Source: Anaeramoeba ignava
Lineage: Eukaryota > Metamonada > Anaeramoebidae
DNA length: 56,945 bases
Reading direction: 5' to 3'
NCBI GenBank assembly: GCA_028826165.1
Contig: JAPDFW010000039.1
Location: forward strand, 1-56,945
Shown: positions 44,161-56,945 of the stretch, in pieces
Layout: every line of letters begins with the position of its first letter
How positions within the stretch are numbered: the first letter of the stretch is position 1
Notes under the pieces: generated by a model
Told to the model about the DNA's origin: nothing
What the model saw: the letters and a program-made list of their open reading frames with translations, nothing else
Databases searched by the model: none
Program-made: the position numbers and the translations under genes

Positions 44161-44500
44161 TTAATTTTAATTTGAATTTGAATTTGAATTTAAATTTAAT
44201 TTGAATTTAATTTGATTTGAATTTGATTTGAATTTAATTTGAATTTGAATTTGATTTTTAATTTGATTTGAATTTAATTTGAATTTAATTTGAATTTGAA
44301 TTTAATTTGATTTGGATTTAATTAAATTTAATTTGATTTGAATTTAATTTGAATTTAATTTGAATTTAATTTAATTTGAATTTTAATTTGAATTTTCAAT
44401 TTAATTTGATTTGAATTTAATTTGAATTTAATTTGATTTGAATTTAATTTGATTTGAATTTGATTTGAATTTAATTTGATTTAATTTAAAACAAAAATAA
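44161..44500 (+). repeat. GAATTT/GATTT array
   Basis: Irregular GAATTT, GATTT and AATTT repeats. Here it is not followed by linker L but by a 12-bp minisatellite. Confidence 0.9.
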
Positions 44501-44865
44501 ATTTATTTTTTGGTTATTTTTCTTTTTCTTTTTCATTTTCAATTTCATTTTCAATTACATTTTCATTTCATTTCATTTTCAATTATTTTCAATTTCATTT
44601 TCAATTTCAATTACATTTTCAATTACATTTTCAATTACATTTTCAATTACATTTTCAATTACATTTTCAATTACATTTTCAATTACATTTTCAATTACAT
44701 TTTCAATTACATTTTCAATTACATTTTCAATTACATTTTCAATTACATTTTCAATTACATTTCAATTACATTTTCAATTACATTTTCAATTACATTTTCA
44801 ATTACATTTTCAATTACATTTTCAATTACATTTTCAATTTACATTTCAATTTTAATTCAATTTAA
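44501..44865 (+). repeat. 12-bp minisatellite (CAATTACATTTT)n
   Basis: About 20 copies of CAATTACATTTT between ~44590 and 44840 after TTTTC-rich lead-in. The + strand frame is open (FNYI repeats, 129 codons) only because the unit is a multiple of three and lacks stops. Unrelated to the CAGATTTATTTT array. Confidence 0.93.
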
Positions 44866-45545
44866 TTCATATTTTATATTTTATAAATTAAATAAATAAA
44901 ATATTTTTAATTGTAATTTATTTTATTTTCATTTTATTTTGTGTGTAAATAAATTTTGAAAAATCAAAAATAAAATTAATAAAATAAATAAAAATAAATT
45001 TTGAAAATAATAATTGAATTATTAATAAAATAAAAATATTAGAATTATTTAATTAATTAATTATAAATGAAAATTTATTATTATTAATTATTAAAATAAA
45101 TAAATTTGAAATGAAAAATAATAAATAAAAATGAATATTAATTATATTATATAAATATAATAAATGAATATATAATTAATAAATATATAATAATAAATAT
45201 CAATCCAAAAATATATATAATATAAAATGTTTAAAAATAAAAATAAATTTTAAAAAGTATAAATCAAAATAAATAATATTTTTATCAACTTAATTTCAAT
45301 TTATATAAATATAAATCAAAAAAAATAAAAAAAATCAAATTTTATTCTAATTTATATATTTTAAACATTTTCAATAATAAATATTAAATCAAAATATATA
45401 TTCAAAATTAATATAATAATGTAATCAAATTTATTATCAATATTATATTAATAAATAATATAATAAATATAATATCAGAATAATAAATATATTAATAAAA
45501 ATATATTTTATTAAATATTCTTTTTTTGGATTTGATTTTTATTTT
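44866..45545 (+). repeat. Module M1, copy 9 (3' truncated; start of higher-order repeat 2)
   Basis: Runs from the M2-type lead-in to GGATTTGATTTTTATTTTG and then breaks directly into GAATTT repeats, missing the last ~130 bp of M1. Confidence 0.88.
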
Positions 45546-45770
45546 GAATTTAATTTGATTTGAATTTAATTTGAATTTGATTTGAATTTGAATTTAATTT
45601 GATTTTGATTTGAATTTGAATTTAATTTGAATTTGATTTGAATTTGAATTTAAATTTAAATTTTCAATTTAGATTACAATCAACTTTACATAATAAATAA
45701 ACACAAAAAAAAAATCAATCAATATTCATTTCTGATTTTTATTTTGATTTTTCTTATTATTTTTATTTTG
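45546..45770 (+). repeat. GAATTT array and linker L, copy 2
   Basis: Only ~110 bp of GAATTT/GATTT repeat, then L with TTTAGATTACAATCAACTTT. Confidence 0.9.
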
Positions 45771-48645
45771 AATTCAATTTACAATTAAATCAAATAACAA
45801 TTTAATTCAATTTACAATTAAATTAATAAATAAATTCAATTTACAATTAAATTAATAAATAATTCAATTTACAATTAAATCAAATAAATAAATTCAATTT
45901 ACAATTAAATTAAATAAATTCAATTCAATTTACAATTAAATTAATAAATAAATTCAATTTACAATTAAATAATTAAATTCAATTTACAATTAAATCAAAT
46001 AAATATAATTCAATTTACAATTAAATTAAATAAAATAATTCAATTTACAATTAAATCAAATAACAATTTAATTCAATTTACAATTAAATCAAATAACAAT
46101 TTAATTCAATTTACAATTAAATCAAATAACAATTTAATTCAATTTACAATTAAATTAAATAACAATTTAATTCAATTTACAATTAAATCAAATAACAATT
46201 TAATTCAATTTACAATTAAATCAAATAACAATTTAATTCAATTTACAATTAAATCTAAATAACAATTTAATTCAATTTTACAATTAAATCAAATAACAAT
46301 TTAATTCAATTTTTAAATTAATTCAATTTACAATTAAATAAATTAAATTCAATTTACAATTAAATTAAATAAATTAATTCAATTTACAATTAAATTAAAT
46401 AAATTAATTCAATTTACAATTAAATTTAAATTAATTAATTTAAATTCAATTTACAATTTAATTAAATTTTCAATTAATTTACAATTCAATAAAAAATTAA
46501 TTTTTAAATTAAATTTCAATTTAATTTTAAATTAAATTAAATTCAATTCAATTTACAATTAAATTAAATAAATTCAATTTACAATTTAAATAAATTAAAT
46601 TAAATAAATAATTCAATTTACAATTAAATTAAATAATTCAATTTACAATTAAATTAAATTCAATTTACAATTAAATTAAATTCAATTTACAATTAAATTA
46701 CATTCAATTTTACAATTAAATTACATTCAATTTACAATTAAATTAAATTTCAATTAAATTAAATAAATTCAATTTACAATTAAATTAAATAAATTCAATT
46801 TACAATTAAATTAAATAAATTAATTCAATTTACAATTAAATTAAATAAATTCAATTTACAATTAAATCAAATAAATTCAATTTTCAATTTAAATTATTAA
46901 ATAAAATTCAATTTACAATTAAATTAAATAAATAATTCAATTTACAATTAAATTAAATAACTAAATTCAATTTACAATTAAATAATTCAATTTACAATTA
47001 AATTAAATATAATTCAATTTACAATTAAATTAAATAAATAATTCAATTTACAATTAAATTAAAAATAAATTCAATTTACAATTAAATTAAAAATAAATTC
47101 AATTTACAATTAAATTAAAAATAAATTCAATTTACAATTAAATTAAAAATAAATTCAATTTACAATTAAATTAAAAATAAATTCAATTTACAATTAAATA
47201 AAATAAATTCAATTTACAATTAAATTAAATAAATAATTCAATTTACAATTAAATTAAATAAATAAATTAAATTCAATTTACAATTAAATTAAATAAATTA
47301 AATTCAATTAAAATTAAATAAATAATTCAATTTACAATTAAATTAAATAAATGAATTCAATTTACAATTAAATTAAATAAATTAATTCAATTTACAATTA
47401 AATTAAATTAATTTAATTTCAATTTAATTTAAATTAAAATAAATTCAATTTTTAAATTTTACAATTCAATTTAAATTAAATAAATAAATTCAATTTACAA
47501 TTAAATTAAATAAATAAATTCAATTTTACAATTAAATAAAATAAATTCAATTTACAATTAAATTAAATATAATTCAATTCAATTTACAATTAAATTAAAT
47601 ATAATTTAATTCAATTTACAATTAAATTAAATAAATTAATTCAATTTACAATTAAATTAAATAAATTAATTCAATTTACAATTAAATTAAATAACAATTT
47701 AATTCAATTTACAATTAAATTAAATAAATAATTCAATTTACAATTAAATTAAATAAATTAATTCAATTTACAATTAAATTAAATAAATTAATTCAATTTA
47801 CAATTAAATTAAATAAATTAATTCAATTTACAATTAAATTAAATAAATTAATTCAATTTACAATTAAATTAAATAAATAATTCAATTTACAATTAAATTA
47901 AATAAATTCAATTTACAATTAAATTAAATAAATAAATTCAATTTACAATTAAATTACATAAATAAATTCAATTTACAATTAAATTAAATAACAATATAAT
48001 TCAATTTACAATTAAATTAATAAATAAATTCAATTTACAATTAAATTAATAAATATAATTCAATTTACAATTAAATTAAATAAATTAAATTCAATTTACA
48101 ATTAAATTAAATAAATTAAATTCAATTTACAATTAAATTAAATAAATTCATTTACAATTAAATTAAATAAATCAATTCAATTTACAATTAAATTAAAAAT
48201 AAATTCAATTTACAATTAAATTAAATAAATTAAATTCAATTTACAATTAAATAAAATAACAATTTAATTCAATTTACAATTAAAATTAAATAATTAATTC
48301 AATTTACAATTAAATTAAATAAATAATTCAATTTACAATTAAATAAATAAATAATTCAATTTACAATTAAATTAAATAATTCAATTTACAATTAAATTAA
48401 ATAAATTAATTCAATTTACAATTAAATTAAATAAATTAATTCAATTTACAATTAAATTAAATAAATAATTCAATTTACAATTAAATTAAATAAATTAATT
48501 CAATTTACAATTAAATTAAATAAATAATTAATTCAATTTACAATTAAATTAAATAAATAATTAATTCAATTTACAATTAAATTAAATAAATAATTAATTC
48601 AATTTACAATTAAATTAAAAATAAATTCAATTTACAATTAAATTA
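45771..48645 (+). repeat. TTCAATTTACAATTAAAT tandem array 2
   Basis: About 2.9 kb, the longest array of this unit. It has a local sub-family with AAATAACAATTTAATTCAAT linkers (about 46055-46320), also single copies later, and runs of identical AAATAAATTAATTCAATTTA units near 47730-47870. Confidence 0.95.
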
Positions 48646-49432
48646 ATAATTCTATATTTTGTTTTCATTTTATTTATTTATCAATAAAACGAATTTATGT
48701 TCAAACACTTATTTTTCAATTTTATTTCAATTTTATTTGATTTTATTTGATTTATTTTGATTTTCAATTATTTTGAATTAAAACAAAACAAAAAGTAAAT
48801 CTATTTTGAATTAAGTTATTTTATTATATTTTTTATTCAATTTAATATAAAACAATTATTTTACTTCAATTGTAAAACAAAATTGAAGTATGTTTTGAAT
48901 TAATTTACAACATCATTTCATTTAATTTACATTTATTTCAATTCAGATTTATATTCAATTTCATTTATAGTTAATTTATAAAGGAAATAAAAAGGAAATT
49001 AAAATTGGGTTGGGTTGAAGAGGCATAAAGGGATTAATAATAATTTATTCATAATTTATTCATAATTTAATTTATTTTTTATTTTTATTTTTAATTTATG
49101 TTTTTAATTTTGAAATTTATTTTTATATTTGATATATATATTTTTAGTATTTTGTAAATTAAAATATTTATAAATAAATATTTAATTTAATTTTATTTTA
49201 ATTTAATTTTATTTAATTTTGTTTTTTTATTAATTTTAGAATTAATAATCAATTTTTAAAAATATAATATATATTTTATCTTCTTTTTCTTCTTCTTCTT
49301 CTATTTATTTATTTATTTATTTGCGATTTCATTTTCAATTTAATTTAATTTAATTTTCAATTTCATTTTCATTTTTACAATTTAATTTCTATTTTCATTT
49401 TTAATTTTCAATTTAATTTTCAATTTAATTCA
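48646..49432 (+). repeat. Module M2, copy 2
   Basis: Same landmarks as copy 1, with purine-rich spot GGGTTGAAGAGGCATAAAGG at ~49013. Confidence 0.9.
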
Positions 49433-50250
49433 ATTTAATTCATATTTTATATTTTATAAATTAAACAAATAAAATATTTTTAATTGTAATTTATTTTATT
49501 TTTTTTTTTTTATTTTGTGTAAATGAATTTTGAAAAATCAAAAATAAAATTAATAAAATAAAAATAAATTTTGAAAATAATAATTGAATTATTAATAAAA
49601 TAAAAATATTAGAATTAATTAATTAATTAATTATAAATCAAAATTTATTATTATTAATTATTAAAATAAATAAAATTTGAAATGAAAAATAATAAATAAA
49701 AATGAATATTAATTATATTATATAAATATAATGAATGGATATATAATTAATAAATATGTAATAATAAATATCAATTCAAAATATATAATGTAAAATGTTT
49801 AAAAATAAAAATAAATTTTTAAAAGTATAAATCAAAATAAATAATATTTTTTTTATCAGCTTTATTTCAATTTATATAAATATAAATCAAAAAAAAATAA
49901 AAAAAATCAAATTTTATTCTAATTTATATATTTTAAACATTTTTCAATAATAAATATTAAATCAAAATATATATTCAAAATTAATATAATAATGGAATCA
50001 AATTTATTATCAATATTATATTAATAAATAATATAATAAATATAATATCAGAATAATAAATATATTAATAAAAATATATTTTATTAAATATTCTTTTTTT
50101 GGATTTGATTTTTTATTTTGTAATTCTTTTTATATTTTTTAGAATAATTATTTATTTATTTTCATTTATTATTTTATTCAAAATTTCATTTTAATTTCAT
50201 TTACAATTTAATTTATTTTAAATATAATTTAATTTCATTTTCATTTTCAT
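49433..50250 (+). repeat. Module M1, copy 10 (start of higher-order repeat 3)
   Basis: Full-length copy; the GTGTGTAAAT motif is reduced here to GTGTAAAT. Confidence 0.9.
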
Positions 50251-50745
50251 TTTCATTTTCATTTTAATTTTCATTTGAATTTAATTTGAATTTGATTTGA
50301 ATTTCAATTTAATTTGAATTTGAATTTGAATTTAATTTGATTTGAATTTAATTTGAATTTGAATTTAATTTGAATTTGAATTTAATTTGAATTTAATTTG
50401 ATTTGAATTTCAATTTAATTTGAATTTAATTTGAAATTGAATTTGAATTTAATTTGATTTGAATTTAATTTGAATTTGAAATTGAATTTGAATTTAATTT
50501 GAATTTAATTTGAATTTGAATTTGAATTTAATTTAATTTGAATTTGAATTTAATTTGATTTGAATTTGAATTTGAATTTGATTTGAATTTGAATTTGAAT
50601 TTGAATTTGAATTGAATTTGAATTAATTTAAATTTTCAATTTAGATTACAATCAACTTTACATAATAAATAAACACAAAAAAAAATCAATCAATATTCAT
50701 TTCTGATTTTTATTTTGATTTTTCTTATTATTTTTATTTTGAATT
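50251..50745 (+). repeat. GAATTT array and linker L, copy 3
   Basis: About 380 bp of GAATTT/GATTT repeat with occasional GAAATT, then linker L. Confidence 0.9.
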
Positions 50746-52700
50746 CAATTTACAATTAAATTAAATAAATTCAATTTACAATTAAATTAAATAAATATAA
50801 TTCAATTTACAATTAAATTAAATAAATTCAATTCAATTTACAATTAAATTAAATAAATAAATTAATTCAATTTACAATTAAATTAAATAAATTAATTCAA
50901 TTTACAATTAAATAAATTCAATTTACAATTAAATTAAATAAATTCAATTCAATTTACAATTAAATTAAATAAATTCAATTCAATTTACAATTAAATTAAA
51001 TAAATAATTCAATTTACAATTAAATTAAATAAATAATTCAATTTACAATTAAATTAAATAAATAATTCAATTTACAATTAAATTAAATAAATAATTCAAT
51101 TTACAATTAAATTAAATAAATAAATTCAATTTACAATTAAATTAATAAATAATTCAATTTACAATTAAATTAATAAATTAAATTCAATTTACAATTAAAT
51201 TAATAAATAATTCAATTTACAATTAAATTAATAAATAATTCAATTTACAATTAAATTAATAAATAATTCAATTTACAATTAAATTAGTAAATATAATTCA
51301 ATTTACAATTAAATTAAATTAAATAAATAAAATTTCAATTAAATAAATAAATAAATTCAATTAAAAAAATAATAAAAATTTTCAATTAAATTAAATAAAT
51401 TCAATTCAATTTACAATTAAATTAAATAAATTAATTCAATTTACAATTAAATTAAATAAATTCAATTCAATTTACAATTAAATTAAATAAATTCAATTCA
51501 ATTTACAATTAAATTAAATAAATTCAATTCAATTTACAATTAAATTAAATAAAATAAATTCAATTTACAATTAAATTAAAAATAAATTCAATTCAATTTA
51601 CAATTAAATTAAATAAATAATTCAATTTACAATTAAATTAAAAATAAATTCAATTTACAATTAAATTAAAAATAAATTCAATTCAATTTACAATTAAATT
51701 AAATAAATAATTCAATTTACAATTAAATTAAATATAATTAATTCAATTTACAATTAAATTAAAAATAAATAATTCAATTTACAATTAAATTAAATGAATT
51801 CAATTTACAATTAAATTAAATAAATTAATTCAATTTACAATTAAATTAAATAAATAATTCAATTTACAATTAAATTAAATAAATTAAATTCAATTTACAA
51901 TTAAATTAATAAATAATTCAATTTACAATTAAATTAAATAAATAAATTCAATTTACAATTAAATTAAATAAATAATTCAATTTACAATTAAATTAAATAA
52001 ATAAATTCAATTTACAATTAAATTAAATAAATTAATTCAATTTACAATTAAATTAAATAAATAAATTCAATTTACAATTAAATTAAATAAATTAATTCAA
52101 TTTACAATTAAATTAAATAAATAAATTCAATTTACAATTAAATTAAATAAATTAATAAATTAAAATAAATAATAAAATTCAATTTACAATTAAATTAAAT
52201 AAATTAATTCAATTTACAATTAAATTAAATAAATAATTCAATTTACAATTAAATTAAATAAATAATTCAATTTACAATTAAATTAAATAAATAAATTCAA
52301 TTTAAATTCAATTTACAATTAAATTAATAAATAAATTCAATTTACAATTAAATTAAATAAATAAATTCAATTTACAATTAAATTAATAAAATTAAATTCA
52401 ATTTACAATTAAATTAAATAAATTAAATTCAATTTACAATTAAATTAAATAAATAAATTCAATTTACAATTAAATTAAATAAATAATTCAATTTACAATT
52501 AAATTAAATAAATTAATTCAATTTACAATTAAATTAAATAAATTCAATTTACAATTAAATTAATAAATAAATTCAATTTACAATTAAATTAAATAAATAA
52601 ATTCAATTTACAATTAAATTAAAAATAAATTCAATTTACAATTAAATTAAAAATAAATTCAATTTACAATTAAATTAAAAATAAATTCAATTTACAATTA
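50746..52700 (+). repeat. TTCAATTTACAATTAAAT tandem array 3
   Basis: About 2 kb of the 22-31 bp unit. A short degenerate patch lies at 51310-51395. Ends at AAATCAAATTAAATTACATT, as array 4 does. Confidence 0.95.
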
Positions 52701-53486
52701 AATCAAATTAAATTACATTTTGTTTTCATTTTATTTATTTATCAATAAAACGAATTTATGTTCAAACACTTATTTTTCAATTTTATTTCAATTTTATTTG
52801 ATTTTCATTGATTTATTTTGATTTTCAATTATTTTGAATTAAAACAGAACAAAAAGTAAATCAATATTGAATAAAGTTATTTTATTATATTTTTTATTCA
52901 ATTTAATATAAAATAATTATTTCACTTCAATTGTAAAACAAAATTGAAGTATGTTTTGAATTAATTTACAACATAATTCCATTTAATTTACATTTATTTC
53001 AATTCAAATTTATGTTTAATTTCATTTATAGTTAATTTATAAAGGAAATAAAAAGGAAATTAAAATGGGGTTGGGTTGAAGGAGCATAAGGGGATTAATA
53101 ATAATTTATTCATAATTTATTCATAATTTAATTTATTTTTTATTTTTATTTTTAATTTATGTTTTTAATTTTGAAATTTATTTTTATATTTGATATATAT
53201 ATTTTTAGTATTTTGTAAATTAAAATATTTATAAATAAATATTTATTTTAATTTTATTTAATTTTAATTTAATTTAATTTTGTTTTTTATTAATTTAGAA
53301 TTAATAATCAATTTTTAAAATATAATATATATTTTATCTTCTTTTTCTTCTTCTTCTATTTATTTATTTATTTATTTATTTGCAATTTCATTTTCAATTT
53401 AATTTAATTTTCAATTTCAATTTCATTTTCATTTTACAATTTAATTTCAATTTTCATTTTAATTTTCAATTTAATTTAATTTTAAT
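52701..53486 (+). repeat. Module M2, copy 3
   Basis: Landmarks as in copies 1 and 2; purine-rich spot GGGTTGAAGGAGCATAAGGG at ~53073. Confidence 0.9.
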
Positions 53487-54300
53487 TCAATTTAATTCAT
53501 ATTTTATATTTTATAAATTAAATAAATAAAATATTTTTAATTGTAATTTATTTTATTTTCATTTTATTTTGTGTGTAAATAAATTTTTGAAAAATCAAAA
53601 ATTAAATTAATAAAATAAAAATAAATTTTGAAAATAATAATTGAATTATTAATAAAATAAAAATATTAGAATTAATTAATTAATTAATTATAAATCAAAA
53701 TTTATTATTATTATTTATTAAAATAAATAAATTTGAAATGAAAAATAATAAATAAAAATGAATATTAATTATATTATATAAATATAATGAATGAATATAT
53801 AATTAATAAAATATATAATAATAAATATCGATTCAAAATATATGTAGTATAAAATGTTTAAAAATAAAAATAAATTTTCAAAAGTATAAATCAAAATAAA
53901 TAATATTTTTATCAACTTTATTTCAATTTATATAAATATAAATCAAAAATAAAAATCAAATTTTATTCTAATTTATATATTTTAAACATTTTTCAATAAT
54001 AAATATTAAATCAAAATATATATTCAAAATTAATATAATAATGGAATCAAGTTTATTATCAATATTATATTAATAAATAATATAATAAATATAATATAAG
54101 AATAATAAATATATTAATAAAAATATATTTTATTAAATATTCTTTTTTTTTGAATTTGATTTTTATTTTGTAATTCTTTTTATATTTTTTAGAATAATTA
54201 TTTATTTATTTTCATTTATTATTTTATTCAAAATTTCATTTTAATTTCATTTACAATTTAATTTATTTTAAATATAATTTAATTTCATTTTCATTTTCAA
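53487..54300 (+). repeat. Module M1, copy 11 (start of higher-order repeat 4)
   Basis: Full-length copy with a few private changes (ATATATGTAGTATAAAATG near 53840). Confidence 0.9.
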
Positions 54301-55262
54301 TTTCATTTTCAATTTAATTTGAATTTGAATTTGAATTTAATTTAATTTGAATTTAATTTGAATTTAATTTGATTTGAATTTGATTTGATTTGAATTTGAA
54401 TTTAATTTGAATTTGAATTTAATTTGAATTTAATTTGATTTGAATTTAATTTAATTTGATTTGAATTTGATTTGAATTTAATTTGAATTTGAATTTAATT
54501 TGAATTTGATTTGAATTTAATTTGAATTTGAATTTGAATTTAATTTGAATTTGATTTTATTTGATTTGAATTTAATTTGGATTTGAATTTAATTTGAATT
54601 CAATTTGAATTTGAATTTGAATTTGAATTTAATTTTAATTTAAATTTAATTTGAATTTAATTTGAATTTGATTTAATTTGAATTTGATTTGATTTGAATT
54701 TAATTTGAATTTGATTTAATTTGAATTTAATTTAATTTTAATTTAATTTGAATTTGAATTTAATTTGAATTTAATTTGAATTTAATTTGAATTTAATTTA
54801 GATTTGAATTTGATTTAATTTGAATTTAATTTGAATTTGAATTTAATTTGAATTTGATTTGAATTTAAATTGAATTTGATTTGAATTTGATTTGAATTTG
54901 ATTTGAATTTAATTTGAATTTGATTTAATTTGAATTTAATTTGAATTTAATTTAATTTGAATTTGATTTTATTTTGAGTTTGAATTTGATTTAAATTTAA
55001 TTTGAATTTGATTTGAATTTGATTTGATTTGAAATTGAAATTGAATTTAATTTGAATTTGATTTGAATTTGAATTTGAATTTGAATTTAGATTTAATTTG
55101 AATTTGAATTTGATTTGATTTGATTTGATTTGAATTTGAATTTAATTTGAATTCATTTAAATTTTCAATTTAGATTACAATCAACTTTACATAATAAATA
55201 AACACAAAAAAAAATCAATCAATATTCATTTCTGATTTTTATTTTGATTTTTCTTATTATTT
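54301..55262 (+). repeat. GAATTT array (longest) and linker L, copy 4
   Basis: About 850 bp of GAATTT/GATTT/AATTT repeat, seven to eight times longer than the copy at 45546, then L. G occurs almost only in the GA step on this strand. Confidence 0.92.
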
Positions 55263-56440
55263 TTATTTTGAATTCAATTTACAATTAAATTAAATAAATT
55301 CAATTTACAATTAAATTAAAAATAAATTCAATTTACAATTAAATTAAATAAATAATTCAATTTACAATTAAATTAAATAAATAATTCAATTTACAATTAA
55401 ATTAAATAAATTAATTCAATTTACAATTAAATTAAATAAATAATTCAATTTACAATTAAATTAAAATAAATAAATTCAATTTACAATTAAATTAAATAAA
55501 TAAATTCAATTTACAATTAAATCAAATAAATAATTCAATTTACAATTAAATCAAATAAATAAATTCAATTTACAATTAAATTAAATAAATTAAATTCAAT
55601 TTACAATTAAATTAAATAAATTAAATTCAATTTTACAATTAAATTAAATAAATTAAATTCAATTTTACAATTAAATTAAATAAATTAAATTCAATTTTAC
55701 AATTAAATTAAATAAATTAAATTCAATTTTACAATTAAATTAAATAAATTAAATTCAATTTACAATTAAATTAAATAAATTAAATTCAATTTACAATTAA
55801 ATTAAATAAATTAAATTCAATTTACAATTAAATTAAATAAATTAAATTCAATTTACAATTAAATTAAATAATTAATTCAATTTACAATTAAATTAAATAA
55901 ATTCAATTTACAATTAAATTAAATAAATAATTCAATTTACAATTAAATCAATAAATTAATTCAATTTACAATTAAATCAATAAATTAATTCAATTTACAA
56001 TTAAATCAATAAATTAATTCAATTTACAATTAAATCAATAAATTAATTCAATTTACAATTAAATTAAATAAATAATTCAATTTACAATTAAATTAAATAA
56101 ATAATTCAATTTACAATTAAATCAAATAAATAATTCAATTTACAATTAAATTAAATAAATAATTCAATTTACAATTAAATCAAATAAATAATTCAATTTA
56201 CAATTAAATTAAATAAATAATTCAATTTACAATTAAATCAAATAAATTCAATTTACAATTAAATTAAATAAATAATTCAATTTACAATTAAATTAAATAA
56301 ATAAATTCAATTTACAATTAAATCAAATAAATAATTCAATTTACAATTAAATCAAATAAATAATTCAATTTACAATTAAATCAAATAAATAATTCAATTT
56401 ACAATTAAATCAAATAATAATTTAATTCACAATTAAATCA
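55263..56440 (+). repeat. TTCAATTTACAATTAAAT tandem array 4
   Basis: About 1.2 kb. It includes five nearly identical AAATAAATTAAATTCAATTT-type units with TTTTACAATT (55610-55740) and a sub-family with AAATCAAATAAATAATTCAA. Confidence 0.95.
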
Positions 56441-56789
56441 AATTAAATTACATTTTGTTTTCATTTTATTTATTTATCAATAAAATGGATTTATGTTTAA
56501 ACACTTACTTTTCAATTTTATTTCAATTTTATTTGATTTTCATTGATTTATTTTGATTTTTAATTATTTTGAATTAAAACAGAACAAAAAGTAAATATAC
56601 TTTGAATTAAGTTATTTTATTACATTTTTTATTTGATTTAATATAAAATAAGTATTTCATTTTAATTGTAAAACAAAATCGAAGTATGTTTTGAATTAAT
56701 TTACAACATAATTCCATTTAATTCATATTTATTTCAATTCAAATTTAATTCAATTTAGAATAATTTAATTTATAAAAAAAATAAAAAGG
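56441..56789 (+). repeat. Module M2, copy 4 (partial)
   Basis: TTTTGTTTTCATTTTATTTA and AAAATGGATTTATGTTTAAA begin an M2 copy that is more diverged than the others. Its purine-rich spot opens into the repeat at 56790. Confidence 0.85.
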
Positions 56790-56945
56790 AAAAATGGAAG
56801 GGGCATAGGGCAGAGAGTTGAAAAAGGCATAAAGGGGAGCACAAAAGAGGGAGCATAAGAGGGAGGCATAAAGGGGAGGCATAAAGGGCAACAAGGAGGA
56901 GGGAGGCATAAGAGGGGAGGCATAAGAGAGGCATAAAGAGGAACA
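56790..56945 (+). repeat. Polypurine GGGAGGCATAA repeat, running off the window
   Basis: Irregular 11-20 bp repeat around GAGGCATAAAGGGG and GGGAGGCATAAG, at least eight GCATA-centred units, with almost no pyrimidine except in the CAT step. It expands the single GGCATAAGGGG spot of M2 copies 1-3. Several G runs close together could form G-quadruplex DNA. It continues past the window end. Confidence 0.85.

Noticed and set aside
44510-44899. 129-codon + strand frame rich in FNYI.
   Set aside because: It is the CAATTACATTTT minisatellite read in a stop-free frame.

Overview
The window is very AT-rich nuclear DNA from a eukaryote, almost certainly a microbial protist. It opens at the 3' end of a ribosomal RNA transcription unit on the + strand: the end of ITS1, 5.8S, a tiny ITS2 and a complete 28S gene (to about 3926). 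The rRNA cores are eukaryotic, but the expansion segments and ITS2 are nearly pure A/T. I cannot name the species. An AT-rich anaerobic amoeboid lineage (Anaeramoeba-like) is a guess only, and other AT-rich protists fit as well. The 18S gene would lie upstream of base 1. No second rDNA unit, no recognisable 5S gene, no telomeric repeat and no ordinary single-copy protein gene were found.

The remaining ~53 kb is a giant rDNA-flanking spacer built from nested repeats. (a) A ~172-bp satellite, itself a diverged dimer, forms five arrays (4868-6145, 7100-13005, 13905-15465, 25190-29990, 39641-41630). (b) Modules named here D, E, F, G, M1, M2, S and L recur in a mosaic. (c) Simple tandem arrays include (TTTTTA)n, two different 12-bp minisatellites, GAATTT/GATTT arrays and arrays of a ~22-31 bp unit with core TTCAATTTACAATTAAAT. 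From 33310 to the end, M1 - GAATTT array - L - TTCAATTTACAATTAAAT array - M2 forms a higher-order repeat of ~4-4.6 kb, present as three full copies and one cut by the window end.

Two DNA transposons sit inside satellite arrays and hold the only convincing protein-coding sequence. At 7972-11174 is a complete Tc1/mariner-superfamily (pogo-like) element: perfect 28-bp terminal inverted repeats, a TA duplication, and one intact minus-strand gene whose product joins a CENP-B/pogo-type DDD transposase to a Ulp1-like (C48) cysteine protease domain. At 26551-28931 is a MULE with perfect 54-bp terminal repeats and an 8-bp target duplication. Its transposase (FLYWCH-like zinc finger, MULE DDE core, CCHC zinc knuckle) is broken by three frameshifts and a stop, although its termini are pristine.

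Three islands of ordinary base composition stand out from the AT background: 20125-20222, 20349-20496 and 30795-31141. They are rich in inverted repeats; two contain long rod-like hairpins of about 148 nt, and one ends on the minus strand in an oligo-T run like a Pol III terminator. They are candidates for non-coding RNA genes, regulatory structures or small inserted elements and are the least explained parts of the window. The last 150 bases are a polypurine GGCATAA-type repeat that expands a motif seen once in each earlier M2 copy.
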